The notes beneath the pieces are model-generated. The model ran no database searches, was not told the origin of the DNA, and saw nothing but the letters and a program-made list of their open reading frames with translations. Both the position numbers and the translations under genes were made by a program. Below, one piece after another: positions 1-8,246 of a DNA stretch of 43,154 nt. The number at the start of each line of letters is the position of its first letter. Position 1 is the stretch's first letter. The stretch comes from an uncultured Oscillospiraceae bacterium (GTDB taxonomy: Bacteria > Bacillota > Clostridia > Oscillospirales > Ruminococcaceae), in contig CAJFOJ010000071.1 in assembly GCA_904396495.1 (NCBI GenBank), positions 1 through 43,154 on the forward strand, given 5' to 3'.

Positions 1-224
1 GTTCCCGTCGCTCCCGTTGCTCCGGTTGGGCCTGTGGGACCCGTCGGGCCGGTTGCTCCCGTTCCCGTCGCTCCCGTTGCTCCGGTCGGACCGGTGGGAC
101 CTGTCGCCCCCGTGGGGCCAGTCGGACCAACACACTCAGGCGGACAAATCGGGGGACAAGGACAGGTTTTTTCGCAAGGATCCTCACAAGGGCGACAACA
201 ATCTGAACATTTATAAATATTCAT
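1..224 (-). CDS. Collagen-like (G-X-Y repeat) surface protein, 5' part only
   Basis: The gene starts at the ATG at 224-222, preceded on the minus strand by GGAGGG, and runs off the window at position 1, so only about 74 codons are visible. Residues 1-34 are very rich in cysteine (eight Cys, with CC, CPC and CPPEC motifs). From about residue 35 the protein becomes a G-P-T/G-A-T triplet repeat typical of bacterial collagen-like proteins such as spore exosporium and surface filaments (BclA-like). The DNA repeats with a 60-nt period: bases 1-26 and 61-86 are identical. Each 20-residue unit carries one G-T pair in which the triplet phase slips. The plus strand is also open here and gives a G-P-V repeat, but it lacks the Cys-rich start and a ribosome binding site. 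A spore or cell surface role is inferred from the family. Confidence 0.8.
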   Translation of the reverse strand, partial: MNIYKCSDCCRPCEDPCEKTCPCPPICPPECVGPTGPTGATGPTGPTGATGATGTGATGPTGPTGPTGATGATG

Positions 225-461
225 AGAAACCCTCCATATTTTCGACCTGTTAAATAAAATATTACCAACAGGCCAGATTAAATCGAGTCTTATTTTGCGA
301 AAAGGATTCACCAATATTTTGATGATAGCCGTCTACACAAAATAATACTACATCCATATTATATTCTTGCAGATTAAATGTGGTTCGCTAACCTAGAAAA
401 CACAACTATGGAAAGCCCACTATGAGGCTCTAGCGGAAATTATATATTAGCTAAAAAAGTC
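225..461. other. AT-rich intergenic region upstream of the collagen-like gene
   Basis: No credible reading frame. It must hold the promoter of the minus-strand collagen-like gene, but I could not fix its position. An inverted repeat CCTGTT(246-251)...AACAGG(267-272) with an AT-rich centre lies 22 bp upstream of that start codon and could be an operator or a weak hairpin. Confidence 0.4.
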
Positions 462-490
462 TTGAATTTAATTGGCTTTTATGATATGAT
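462..490 (+). promoter_or_regulatory. Sigma-A type promoter for the Ddl-like gene
   Basis: TTGAAT at 462-467, a 17-bp spacer and TATGAT at 485-490, followed by an AT-rich leader of about 78 nt to the start codon at 575. Confidence 0.7.
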
Positions 491-574
491 ATTTTAGTTA
501 TAGTATACAAATTATTAACTAGATTATATAGGGCCCAGAAAAACGTGAAGTTTCAGAGAAGGAGTGAGAACCAG

Positions 575-1633
575 ATGGCAAAACAGAGGATCGCTTTGTT
601 GTTCGGTGGTATTTCATCAGATGGGCAGCAATATCTTTCGTCGGTATGCTCTGTCGCTGAAATTTTGTCGGAAAACCAATACGAAGTGGTTTTAATCGGT
701 ATTACCCCAAAGGGGAAATGGCTGTATTGCCCTGGAGAACTCTCTCTGCTCCAAGGAAAAGAATGGATGAAACATCCCGATTGCTGTCCCGTGGTATTTA
801 ACATGGATGGGACGAAGCAGGGCGTATACAAAATATTAGATGACCAAACCCTCTCCTTTTTACATTTGGATGTGGTAATTCCATTGCTTTATGGAAAAGG
901 CGCCGTCGATGGCAAAGTGCAGGGTATGCTTGATATGTGCGGCATTCCCTATGTGGGAAGCGGGTGTTGCGCCGCCGCTGTTACGATGGATCGTGCCTTT
1001 ATCCACATGGTAGCCAATAGCGCTGGTATCCCTACCGCCCGTTATCTGACGATCAAACGGAGTGATAAATTTGACGTACGACAGCATTCAAACGCAGTGC
1101 TCGACACATTCGAATATCCAGTATTTGTGAAGCCCGCTGGTAGTTTGTCCGGCGTTTCCAGGGCGGATAACGAGGAAGAATTGGCGGAAGCAATAAAAAA
1201 TGCTTTTACTCACGATGATAAAGTGCTCATTGAAGAACGCATTTTAGGGGCGCAAATTACTTGCGCGGTTATCGGAAACGAAAATCCGGAGGCTTCGGTC
1301 TTGGGAGAATATCCGCTGGAGACGACTAACCAGGACTTCGACCAAGGGCCCCCTGAAGTTCTCATTCCCGCCCGTCTCAGTCAAGACATATCTTATAGGA
1401 TTCGAGATTTGGCTATTAAACTATATCAGCTTTTTGATTGTTCCGGATTAGCAGCGATAGACTTTTTTGTAACTCCCGCTGATGAAATCTATTTTAATCA
1501 GATAAAAGCCATACCCGATTTGTCGGCTGGTTCCCTTTTTATCAAGCTTTGGGAAACAGTGGGACTTTCTTACGGGGATTTGCTGGAACGCCTGATTACT
1601 TTGGCGCAGGAACAGGCTGAAACTGTCAAGTAA
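575..1633 (+). CDS. Degenerate D-alanine--D-alanine ligase homologue (ATP-grasp)
   Basis: A 352-residue protein with the length and overall fold of D-Ala-D-Ala ligases: N-terminal ALLFGG (7-12), a GIPYVGSG segment (123-130), ATP-grasp lysine in FVKP (184-187), and a C-terminal LWETVGLSYGDLLERLI-type tail. Start chosen at the ATG at 575, ten bases after AAGGAG at 559-564; an in-frame GTG at 545 lies upstream of that site. Many residues needed by true Ddl are changed: the SSEHE-type motif is SSDGQQ (14-19), the LHG histidine is Tyr106, GEDG is AVDG (110-113), the MDK lysine is Arg140, the glycine-rich loop after FVKP is altered, and the metal-binding ExN motif is Q309/K311. Asp296 is kept. It is probably a pseudoenzyme or has a changed substrate. 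It opens a unit with DUF1934, argS and ychF. A working Ddl is presumably encoded elsewhere. Confidence 0.85.
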   Translation: MAKQRIALLFGGISSDGQQYLSSVCSVAEILSENQYEVVLIGITPKGKWLYCPGELSLLQGKEWMKHPDCCPVVFNMDGTKQGVYKILDDQTLSFLHLDVVIPLLYGKGAVDGKVQGMLDMCGIPYVGSGCCAAAVTMDRAFIHMVANSAGIPTARYLTIKRSDKFDVRQHSNAVLDTFEYPVFVKPAGSLSGVSRADNEEELAEAIKNAFTHDDKVLIEERILGAQITCAVIGNENPEASVLGEYPLETTNQDFDQGPPEVLIPARLSQDISYRIRDLAIKLYQLFDCSGLAAIDFFVTPADEIYFNQIKAIPDLSAGSLFIKLWETVGLSYGDLLERLITLAQEQAETVK

Positions 1634-1662
1634 TTGCTCTAATAATTGAAAGGAATGCATCC

Positions 1663-2118
1663 ATGTCAAAAGATGTTATGATCCGCATTAAGGGCGTTTA
1701 TACGGTGGAAAACGACCAAACTACTGCGGAGCTTTTTACCAAAGGTAAAATGTATAAAAAAAACAACCATACCTATCTGACCTATGAGGAAACAGAAACC
1801 ACCGGATATGAGGGTTGTACCACCACACTGAAAATCGAGGAGCAGGGCCGTGTGACCATGATGCGCAAAGGGGCTACTTCCGCCCATCTTGTGCTCCAGC
1901 CGGGTATCCGAAACATCGGCCGTTACACCGTCTATGGCAATCCGATGGAAATTGGCGTATTTGCAGAAAACCTAGAGTGGAGGCTCAACGACGACAGCGC
2001 CAGTTTACACATGGCCTATACGTTGGATATGAACTCGGTTTTGATGAGCGAAAATGAGCTGTATATCGATGTTTCCCAGATAGAAAAATTGAGTCACAAC
2101 AGCGAAAGGCTTCCGTGA
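1663..2118 (+). CDS. DUF1934 (YwiB-like) beta-barrel protein
   Basis: A 151-residue soluble protein with no signal peptide, matching the DUF1934/YwiB pattern: an alternating beta-strand sequence starting MSKDVMIRIKGVYTV, a TYLTYEETETTG segment near residues 37-48, and a closing hydrophobic strand. This small calycin-like barrel has no established biochemical role. In Bacillus subtilis ywiB sits directly before argS, and here it also directly precedes argS, which supports the call. The start ATG at 1663 follows AAAGGA. It lies 29 bp after the Ddl-like gene, so the two are probably co-transcribed. Confidence 0.85.
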   Translation: MSKDVMIRIKGVYTVENDQTTAELFTKGKMYKKNNHTYLTYEETETTGYEGCTTTLKIEEQGRVTMMRKGATSAHLVLQPGIRNIGRYTVYGNPMEIGVFAENLEWRLNDDSASLHMAYTLDMNSVLMSENELYIDVSQIEKLSHNSERLP

Positions 2119-2157
2119 CAACCTTGTGGCCAATCTTGTTGATACCTTTTAATCCCT

Positions 2158-2183
2158 TGCCGCCACCATGGCGGTATTGTTTC
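2158..2183 (+). terminator. Weak hairpin between DUF1934 and argS
   Basis: CCGCC (2160-2164), loop ACCAT, GGCGG (2170-2174), then TATTGTTT. The T-tract is poor, so this may only reduce read-through into argS. Confidence 0.35.
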
Positions 2184-2222
2184 ACATTTTAGAGGAAAGT
2201 CCAGAAAGGAAGGATATATCCT

Positions 2223-3911
2223 ATGACCAACCCGATTTTGGATGCCAAACAGGAATGTAGAGAAATTATTTTATCCGCTTTAGGGCGCTGCGTCGCGGAG
2301 GGTGAACTTCCCGCAGAACCAATTTCCGACTTTGCCATTGAAATTCCCGGGGATATTTCCCACGGAGACTTTGCAACCAACATCGCCATGGTGTCAGCCA
2401 AGGTGTTTCGGAAAGCCCCCCGTCAAATCGCTGAAGCGTTGGTAAAGCAGATGGTGCTTAATGGGACAAGCTTTGACGCAGTCGAAGTAGCCGGAGCAGG
2501 TTTTATTAACTTTACTTTGGGCCGTAGGTGGTTTTCTGCTTCGGTGCAGCAGGCACTGAATGAAAAGGAAAATTACGGCCGCACCGATTACGGACAGGGG
2601 AAACGGATGCTTGTTGAATTTGTCTCGGCAAACCCCACCGGCCCCATGCACATCGGAAACGCACGGGGCGGCGCTTTGGGGGACGGCATTGCCGCAGTCC
2701 TCGATTGGTCCGGCTTTAAGGCCGACCGGGAGTTTTATATCAACGATGCTGGGAACCAGATCAACAAATTCGGCCTTTCATTGGATTTGCGGTACCAACA
2801 GCTTTACAAAGAAGGCGTTGAAATGCCGGAGGATTCCTACCACGGTGATGACATCATCGCACATGTGAAAAACTTCGCTGCCATTCACGGTGACAAATAT
2901 ATGTCTGCCACTGAAGAAGAACGCCGGAAAGCGTTGGTAGAATACGCTCTTCCCATTAACATCGCAAATCTCGAGACCGACCTTGCAAAATACCGGATTC
3001 ACTATGACCGCTGGTTTAAGGAATCCACTCTCCACGCTGACGGTTCTGTAGATAAGGTGATAAAGCTTCTCAAGGAAAAAGGCCATACCTATGAATCCGA
3101 AGGAGCTACTTGGTTTAAGGCGACCGAGTTTGGCGCCGACAAGGACTTTGTTCTGGTCCGCTCCAATGGATTTCCCACCTACATTGTGCCGGATATCGCT
3201 TACCATTACGACAAGTTGGTTACCCGCGGTTACGACAAGGCTATCAATGTTTTGGGAGCCGACCACCACGGCTACGTGGCCCGCCTGAAGGCAGCCCTTC
3301 AGGCCATTGGTATCGATCCGTCCCGGTTGGATGTGGTACTGATGCAGATGGTGAATCTGGTCCGGGACGGACAGGTCGTCAAGGCCAGCAAACGCTCCGG
3401 TAAGGCCATTACGCTGGTCACTTTGCTGGAAGAGATTCCAGTGGACGCCGCACGGTTCTACTTCAATTTAAGAGAACCCAACTCCCAGTTCGACTTTGAT
3501 CTAGATTTGGCGGTGGAGCAGTCCAGCCAAAACCCTGTATATTATGTCCAATACGCCCACGCCCGGATCTGTTCTATAGTTTCCAAGCTAAAGAGTGAGG
3601 GGATTGAAACCCGAGACGTGGCTTTGGAGGAATTGGATCTTCTGACAGAACCGGAAGAAATTGAACTGATTCGGCATCTGGCTAAACTCCCCAACGGAAT
3701 TGTCGAGTCTGCCAAAGCTTATGACCCGGCAAAAATGACCCGATACGCTTTGGATCTGGCCACTCTGTTCCATAAATTCTACAATGCCTGCAAAGTACTC
3801 TGCGGTGACGAAAAGCTCATGCAGGCTCGTTTGGCCCTCTGCCTGGCTGTCCGTATCGCGCTGAAAAACACTTTGACCATTCTAAAAATTGACGCGCCTG
3901 AATCCATGTAA
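2223..3911 (+). CDS. argS: Arginyl-tRNA synthetase
   Basis: A class I aminoacyl-tRNA synthetase of 562 residues that charges tRNA-Arg with arginine. Visible parts: the N-terminal Arg-specific additional domain (about 1-110), the SANPTGPMHIGNARGG motif (135-150), which carries the HIGH signature as HIGN, the KMSK-like KASKRSG motif near residues 386-392, and a C-terminal alpha-helical DALR anticodon-binding domain ending near 562. The final Asn in HIGN is, as I recall, common in clostridial ArgRS and need not signal loss of function. ATG at 2223 follows AAGGAAGGA. No T-box leader is visible upstream. It lies between DUF1934 and ychF, 27 bp before the latter. Confidence 0.97.
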   Translation: MTNPILDAKQECREIILSALGRCVAEGELPAEPISDFAIEIPGDISHGDFATNIAMVSAKVFRKAPRQIAEALVKQMVLNGTSFDAVEVAGAGFINFTLGRRWFSASVQQALNEKENYGRTDYGQGKRMLVEFVSANPTGPMHIGNARGGALGDGIAAVLDWSGFKADREFYINDAGNQINKFGLSLDLRYQQLYKEGVEMPEDSYHGDDIIAHVKNFAAIHGDKYMSATEEERRKALVEYALPINIANLETDLAKYRIHYDRWFKESTLHADGSVDKVIKLLKEKGHTYESEGATWFKATEFGADKDFVLVRSNGFPTYIVPDIAYHYDKLVTRGYDKAINVLGADHHGYVARLKAALQAIGIDPSRLDVVLMQMVNLVRDGQVVKASKRSGKAITLVTLLEEIPVDAARFYFNLREPNSQFDFDLDLAVEQSSQNPVYYVQYAHARICSIVSKLKSEGIETRDVALEELDLLTEPEEIELIRHLAKLPNGIVESAKAYDPAKMTRYALDLATLFHKFYNACKVLCGDEKLMQARLALCLAVRIALKNTLTILKIDAPESM

Positions 3912-3938
3912 GGCCCGTTCTCAGGAGGCAAATACAAG

Positions 3939-5033
3939 ATGAAATTAGGCATGGTGGGGCTCCCCAACGTGGGAAAGAGCACCCTGTTTAACGCTTTAAC
4001 GAATGCGGGCGCTGAGTCTGCAAACTATCCATTTTGCACCATTGAGCCCAATGTGGGCGTAGTGTCGGTTCCCGACGAGCGGCTGGACAAGTTGGCCGAG
4101 ATGTACCACCCCAAAAAATTTACCCCCGCAGTCCTGGAATTTGTGGACATCGCAGGCCTTGTCAAAGGCGCCTCTAAAGGCGAAGGGCTCGGCAACAAAT
4201 TTTTGGCGGACATCCGGGAGGTGGACGCTATCGTCCACGTGGTTCGTTGCTTCGAGGATGTGGACGTGGTTCATGTAGACGGTTCTATCGGAGCCGCCAG
4301 AGACATCGAAACCATCAATTTGGAACTGATTTTTTCCGATATGGAAATTTTGGAGCGCCGTATCGCCAAAACTCAGAAGCTCGTCCGAGCCGATAAAAAA
4401 TATACCGGGGAACTGGAGTTTTTGGAGCGGCTTTACGCTCATCTGGAAGAGGGAAAATCCGCCAGAAGTTTTGATTTTATCGACGATGAACGGGAAATGA
4501 TCGCTTCTTCGCCTCTCCTGTCTAATAAACCGGTCATTTACGCCGCTAACATGTGTGAGGATGACTTTGTTGGTGGTTATGAGACAAATACTCAGTTTCA
4601 AGCGGTGAAAAAAATTGCCGAAGAGGAACACTCTGCCGTCTTGCCGATTTGTGCAAAAATAGAGGAAGAAATCGCCGACATGACTGATGAGGAAAAGAAA
4701 GAATTTCTCGCCGATCTAAATCTCAAGGAAAGCGGTCTTGCCCGCATCATCAAGGAGGGGTATGCTCTGTTGGGGCTTATCTCCTTCCTGACGGCAGGCG
4801 AGCCGGAAGTCCGGGCCTGGACTATCACGAAAGGTACCAAAGCACCCCAGGCCGCCGGAAAAATTCACACCGACTTTGAACGGGGCTTTATCCGAGCTGA
4901 AGTCGTTGCATTCGATGACCTGATGTCCTGCGGCACCATGGCCGCCGCCAAGGAGAAGGGTCTCGTCCGTCTGGAGGGCAAAGATTATGTTATGAAAGAC
5001 GGAGACATTGTGCTATTTCGGTTTAATGTGTAA
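3939..5033 (+). CDS. ychF: Redox-responsive ATPase YchF (Obg family)
   Basis: A 364-residue translation-associated P-loop NTPase of the YchF/OLA1 family. The G1 motif GLPNVGKST is at residues 7-15 and the G3 motif DIAG follows near 69. The usual NKxD guanine-specificity motif is replaced by NMCE (in AANMCEDD), which is the family feature that gives ATP preference over GTP. A coiled-coil insertion lies in the middle and a TGS domain closes the protein (about 275-364). Start ATG 3939 follows AGGAGG. It ends the plus-strand block and is followed by a strong terminator. Confidence 0.97.
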   Translation: MKLGMVGLPNVGKSTLFNALTNAGAESANYPFCTIEPNVGVVSVPDERLDKLAEMYHPKKFTPAVLEFVDIAGLVKGASKGEGLGNKFLADIREVDAIVHVVRCFEDVDVVHVDGSIGAARDIETINLELIFSDMEILERRIAKTQKLVRADKKYTGELEFLERLYAHLEEGKSARSFDFIDDEREMIASSPLLSNKPVIYAANMCEDDFVGGYETNTQFQAVKKIAEEEHSAVLPICAKIEEEIADMTDEEKKEFLADLNLKESGLARIIKEGYALLGLISFLTAGEPEVRAWTITKGTKAPQAAGKIHTDFERGFIRAEVVAFDDLMSCGTMAAAKEKGLVRLEGKDYVMKDGDIVLFRFNV

Positions 5034-5050
5034 AACTTATGTTGGTAAGC

Positions 5051-5081
5051 AAAAAAGGAACGGCATAGCCGTTCCTTTTTT
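5051..5081. terminator. Bidirectional terminator between ychF and the convergent surface-protein gene
   Basis: AAAAAAGGAACGGC, loop ATA, GCCGTTCCTTTTTT: a perfect 14-bp stem with A/T runs on both sides, placed between two convergent genes. Confidence 0.9.
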
Positions 5082-5085
5082 GTAT

Positions 5086-6972
5086 TTACTGAACCCATAA
5101 ACCGGAGCTGTCAACCCAGTAGCCGTCTGGAGTGTAACGATTGGCGTACATTACTCCGTCAGAACCTACATAGTACCATTTGTTGTACCAGTTTATCCAT
5201 TTATTCTTGGCCATTGTTCCATCGGCCTGCATGAAGTACCACTTATCCCCCTCCTGAAGCCAGATTTTAACAACGCCGGCGCCGTATCCGTTCAGGTAAT
5301 ACCAATTTCCGTTGTGTTGAATCCATTTATTGCATTGCATCACGCCGTTGGAATCAAAATAGGCCGCTTTTCCCCCTATTCTTGTAAATCCGGTGACTAG
5401 ATGTCCTTCTTCATAATAATACCGTTTTCCGTCCTTTTCCACCCAAACGGCATTGGGGATGGTTTGGCCGTTGTTTGTCAGTTTGTAGATGTCTGCCACG
5501 CTTTCGACGCCTTTCAGTTCATCGGGAAGCATGTTGGTCTTGAGTGCCCCGCCATGTTCTGCGACATTATCGGCAACCTGATTTTTATCGGAGAAGAAGA
5601 AGGTGCGGTAATCGTCATAGCGAGCATTTTCCTGATAGCCCATGGATATCAAGGTATCCGGCAATACGATCGGCACTCTTTCCGGTACCCCATCAAAGGC
5701 CCGATCCTCTATAACTGTAACCCCCTGAGTTACAATAATGGGCATTCTCATATTCATCGCATGGATTGCGTTCCTTTTTATCGTCTTGGTCTTGGGATGG
5801 ATACGGAGACTTGCCATATTCTGAGGTGTACAGAAAAGCTCTCGATAATCTTTGCTGTACAGGACGTCCCCATAGGTAGCTAAATATGGATTTTGTGGAT
5901 CCACTTTAAAAGATACCTTGGGAGTACTCAAAACATCGGGGTATTCGCTGACCGTTTTACCGAGTGTTAAGGTATCAAACGCCAGTCCAGACCATAGAAC
6001 GCCATAGTAATCCGATATTGATGTAACGCCATCCGCAATGACGAGACGATTGACATAATCATCGTATAATGAAAGTGCCCACGGCAATCCTTCTATTAAC
6101 CATACCCCGTTCCCGCTGAGGGTCAGTGTTTTTTTATCAAAATCGATCTCCCATCGGTCGCTTTCATACTCTCCCCAGGTGGTCCCGTTGCCATCCCGCT
6201 TCCATTTGGGATGCCGTTCCACACTGAGATTTCCATAAGGTAAAGCAAGCAACGTTTCATAATCTTTGGTATATAAAGCCCCTTTATATGTGGCGAGATT
6301 GGGATTTTGAGGATCAACCTCATAGGAGGTTTTTGCCATCAAAATAAGGCCACTGAAAGCCTCTACATTTTTTCCCAATTTCACCGTGTCGATGCCAAGG
6401 CTACAAAACATCTCTGGCGTCTCATACTCAAACGGCCAAGAAGTGATTCCGTCCCCCAACACCAGCTGGTCAAAACATTCACTAAAACTTTCCCATATTT
6501 CTACCACTGGACTATGCCAAAGCAAATCTTCGGACTGCATACAAAAGCCATATGGTTCAAAAGGATTCCCTTTTGCGTCAATGGTGAGGGTATTGGCCTT
6601 TAAATCAATTTCCCAATAAGCCTCGGGATCACCTTGCTTCCATGGGTATTCTTCGGGTAAACCCTCTCCAAAGTGCCAAGCCCCCGAAATCGTTTCCAGA
6701 TTGGGGAACTTATCAGGACGAAACTTTACCGAATATTCCACCTCACTATTTAAGACAACGATGTGTTTTATCAATTGAGCATATGGTTTCCAGGATTTAT
6801 AAGGTCCCTCTTCGTATTGGTCTACCGTCAACGTCCCTGTCTCTGTGTCCAGCGACCATATGCAATTATCATTCCCCGTCACTGTCTCGGCAAAGGCCGT
6901 CGTACTGTAACAAACGCTAACCAGCAGCGACAAAAAAACAAATGACAAAAGTATTTTAAACGTTTTTTTCAT
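5086..6972 (-). CDS. Secreted protein with duplicated BspA/LRR-like modules and C-terminal wall-binding repeats
   Basis: A 628-residue exported protein. Start taken at 6972 (MKKT), eight to ten bases after GAGGGG; an in-frame ATG 45 bases upstream has no such site. Signal peptide 1-28 with cleavage after AFA. A W-x-[LI]-D-x4-TLT strand motif occurs three times (about 39-49, 120-130, 274-284), as in clostridial BspA/leucine-rich surface proteins. A larger module is duplicated: VDPQNPxLATY followed by LYxKDY occurs at 219-237 and 358-376. Residues about 509-628 are aromatic/glycine-rich repeats (WYYLNG, KWYFMQADG, KWYYVGSDG), the choline/glucan-binding type that attaches proteins to wall polymers. 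Ligand and role are unknown; adhesion is an inference. It is monocistronic, between two terminators. Confidence 0.85.
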   Translation of the reverse strand: MKKTFKILLSFVFLSLLVSVCYSTTAFAETVTGNDNCIWSLDTETGTLTVDQYEEGPYKSWKPYAQLIKHIVVLNSEVEYSVKFRPDKFPNLETISGAWHFGEGLPEEYPWKQGDPEAYWEIDLKANTLTIDAKGNPFEPYGFCMQSEDLLWHSPVVEIWESFSECFDQLVLGDGITSWPFEYETPEMFCSLGIDTVKLGKNVEAFSGLILMAKTSYEVDPQNPNLATYKGALYTKDYETLLALPYGNLSVERHPKWKRDGNGTTWGEYESDRWEIDFDKKTLTLSGNGVWLIEGLPWALSLYDDYVNRLVIADGVTSISDYYGVLWSGLAFDTLTLGKTVSEYPDVLSTPKVSFKVDPQNPYLATYGDVLYSKDYRELFCTPQNMASLRIHPKTKTIKRNAIHAMNMRMPIIVTQGVTVIEDRAFDGVPERVPIVLPDTLISMGYQENARYDDYRTFFFSDKNQVADNVAEHGGALKTNMLPDELKGVESVADIYKLTNNGQTIPNAVWVEKDGKRYYYEEGHLVTGFTRIGGKAAYFDSNGVMQCNKWIQHNGNWYYLNGYGAGVVKIWLQEGDKWYFMQADGTMAKNKWINWYNKWYYVGSDGVMYANRYTPDGYWVDSSGLWVQ

Positions 6973-7049
6973 TTTTACCCCTCTTTCTCCAACGTCGGTT
7001 TTTGGCTCTAAGGACATATAGTGAAAATTTTTATCTACCTATAATACCG

Positions 7050-7083
7050 TAAAAAACGCGCTTTGGTTTCAAAGCGCGTTTTT
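7050..7083 (-). terminator. Terminator of the cotJ operon
   Basis: 14-bp stem AAAAACGCGCTTTG (7052-7065) / CAAAGCGCGTTTTT (7070-7083) with loop GTTT. On the minus strand it is followed by a T run, just downstream of cotJC. Confidence 0.88.
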
Positions 7084-7092
7084 GTTTTTAAT

Positions 7093-7689
7093 TTACCGGT
7101 CAAATTCCGGGTTAAAGGCGTAAAAATTCCTGCTGTCTACTTTTTCCTGCCCGATTCTAAGCGCTTCGCCGAACCTCTGGAAATGAACGATTTCCCTTTC
7201 CCGAAGGAAACGGATTGCGTCTTTTACGTCGGGATCGTCAACCAGCCGTAGGATGTTGTCGTAACTGAGGCGGGCTTTTTGTTCTGCTGCTAGATCTTCA
7301 TGTAAATCCGCAAATAAGTCCCCTGTAGAAGCTAAAGTCTCGGCACTAAACGCCATGCCGGACGCCGCCTGGGGCCAAATACCTGTCGTGTGGTCAACAA
7401 AGTACTGGTCAAACCCCTGGGCCTTGATCTGATCTACTGTTAAATCTTTCGTGAGCTGATACAAGATAGCTGAAACCATTTCCACGTGTGCCAGTTCTTC
7501 GGTACCTACATCAGTCAGTATACCGGTAATTTCTCCAAAGGGACAACTGTATCGTTGTGATAGATAACGGGTAGCAGCGCCCATTTCTCCGTGTGGGCCG
7601 CCTAACTGGGACATAATGACTTTTGCCGCTTTGGCGTCAGGGCGTTTAATTTTCACCGGATGGATGAGATGTTTATCATAACTCCACAT
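7093..7689 (-). CDS. cotJC: Spore coat protein CotJC (manganese-catalase-like)
   Basis: 198 residues, related to manganese catalases (ferritin-like four-helix bundle). Metal-ligand-type motifs are visible: GPHGEMGAATRYLSQR in the N-terminal third, TEELAHVEM in the middle, and EREIVHFQRFGE near the C-terminus. CotJC is a structural spore coat protein made in the mother cell. Start set at 7689 (MWSYDK), nine bases after GGGGGT; an in-frame ATG ten codons upstream lies inside cotJB and is less likely. It starts 6 bases after the cotJB stop, as in the conserved cotJABC operon. Confidence 0.95.
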   Translation of the reverse strand: MWSYDKHLIHPVKIKRPDAKAAKVIMSQLGGPHGEMGAATRYLSQRYSCPFGEITGILTDVGTEELAHVEMVSAILYQLTKDLTVDQIKAQGFDQYFVDHTTGIWPQAASGMAFSAETLASTGDLFADLHEDLAAEQKARLSYDNILRLVDDPDVKDAIRFLREREIVHFQRFGEALRIGQEKVDSRNFYAFNPEFDR

Positions 7690-7694
7690 ACTCG

Positions 7695-7946
7695 TTATAC
7701 CCCCATTTCCCAAGGCCACGGATTATCCACCCAGGCCCAGCGCATCTTACCGTCAGCCGTATTTTGGACTCGGCTGTTCTTTTCCTCCCATTCCATCATG
7801 AGGTTATGGAGTTTTTCAGCGCTTTTTTTAAAAAATTTTAACGCCTCCTGGTCATTGGGATGGGTATCCAAAAACAAGTTTGCTTCGATCACCGCAAATT
7901 TGGCAATTTGGATTTCTTTAAGGAGATTACTTTTATTATCTTCCAT
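7695..7946 (-). CDS. cotJB: Spore coat protein CotJB
   Basis: 83 residues, matching the CotJB family: an N-terminal helix (LLKEIQIAKFAVIEANLFLDTHP), a central helix with WEEK, and the C-terminal WAWVDNPWPWEMGV segment characteristic of the family. Soluble, no signal peptide. ATG at 7946 follows AAGGAGG. It overlaps the end of cotJA by 11 bases and is followed closely by cotJC. Its role is in spore coat assembly with CotJC; the molecular function is not defined. Confidence 0.93.
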   Translation of the reverse strand: MEDNKSNLLKEIQIAKFAVIEANLFLDTHPNDQEALKFFKKSAEKLHNLMMEWEEKNSRVQNTADGKMRWAWVDNPWPWEMGV

Positions 7947-8124
7947 TTTTTACCGCCTCCTTACCGATGAATGGCAGGTCGAGCTTTGCAAAAAGCGTAC
8001 CCCGCTCCAACGCCACAGATGGGGCGTATAGATCTTCCCATCTCTGTCTCGGCACATAGGCTATAGCAAGCGGAAGCTGATCTAAACACATTTTGCCAAA
8101 ATCAACTTGCTCCCAATTTTCCAT
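7936..8124 (-). CDS. cotJA: Spore coat associated protein CotJA
   Basis: A small protein of about 62 residues (from MENWEQ) containing LAIAYVPRQRWEDLY and LERGTLFAKLDLPF, the CotJA core. Start chosen at 8124 because GAGGTG lies eight bases upstream; the ATG two codons earlier is too close to that site. First gene of cotJABC. Confidence 0.9.
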   Translation of the reverse strand: MENWEQVDFGKMCLDQLPLAIAYVPRQRWEDLYAPSVALERGTLFAKLDLPFIGKEAVKNGR

Positions 8125-8152
8125 CAGCATAACACCTCTTTCTTGTAAAAAT

Positions 8153-8180
8153 ACAGTATATGGTATGCCGACTGAAAATA
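8153..8180 (-). promoter_or_regulatory. Possible sigma-E-like promoter of cotJABC
   Basis: CATACCAT (8167-8160 on the minus strand) resembles the sigma-E -10 box CATACAnT and lies about 36 bases before the cotJA start. The -35 match is weak. cotJA is a sigma-E gene in Bacillus subtilis. Confidence 0.35.
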
Positions 8181-8194
8181 GGTCGTGCCGAATC

Positions 8195-8243
8195 AAAAAA
8201 GCGCCGTTTTTTCTTCCTCATTAGAAAGAAAAACGGCACTTTT
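8195..8243 (-). terminator. Terminator of the ykoFEDC operon
   Basis: Minus strand: AAAAGTGCCGTTTTTCTT, loop, GAAGAAAAAACGGCGCTTTTTT. A long stem with one G-T pair, ending in a T run just after ykoC. Confidence 0.85.
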
Positions 8244-8246
8244 CCA

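Noticed and set aside
17-226. Plus-strand reading frames (G-P-V repeat) across the collagen-like region
   Set aside because: They are antisense shadows of the repeat; the minus frame has a Cys-rich start, a ribosome binding site and the usual G-P-T/G-A-T composition.
545-574. GTG at 545 as start of the Ddl-like gene
   Set aside because: No ribosome binding site before it, and the AAGGAG for the ATG at 575 lies inside this extension.
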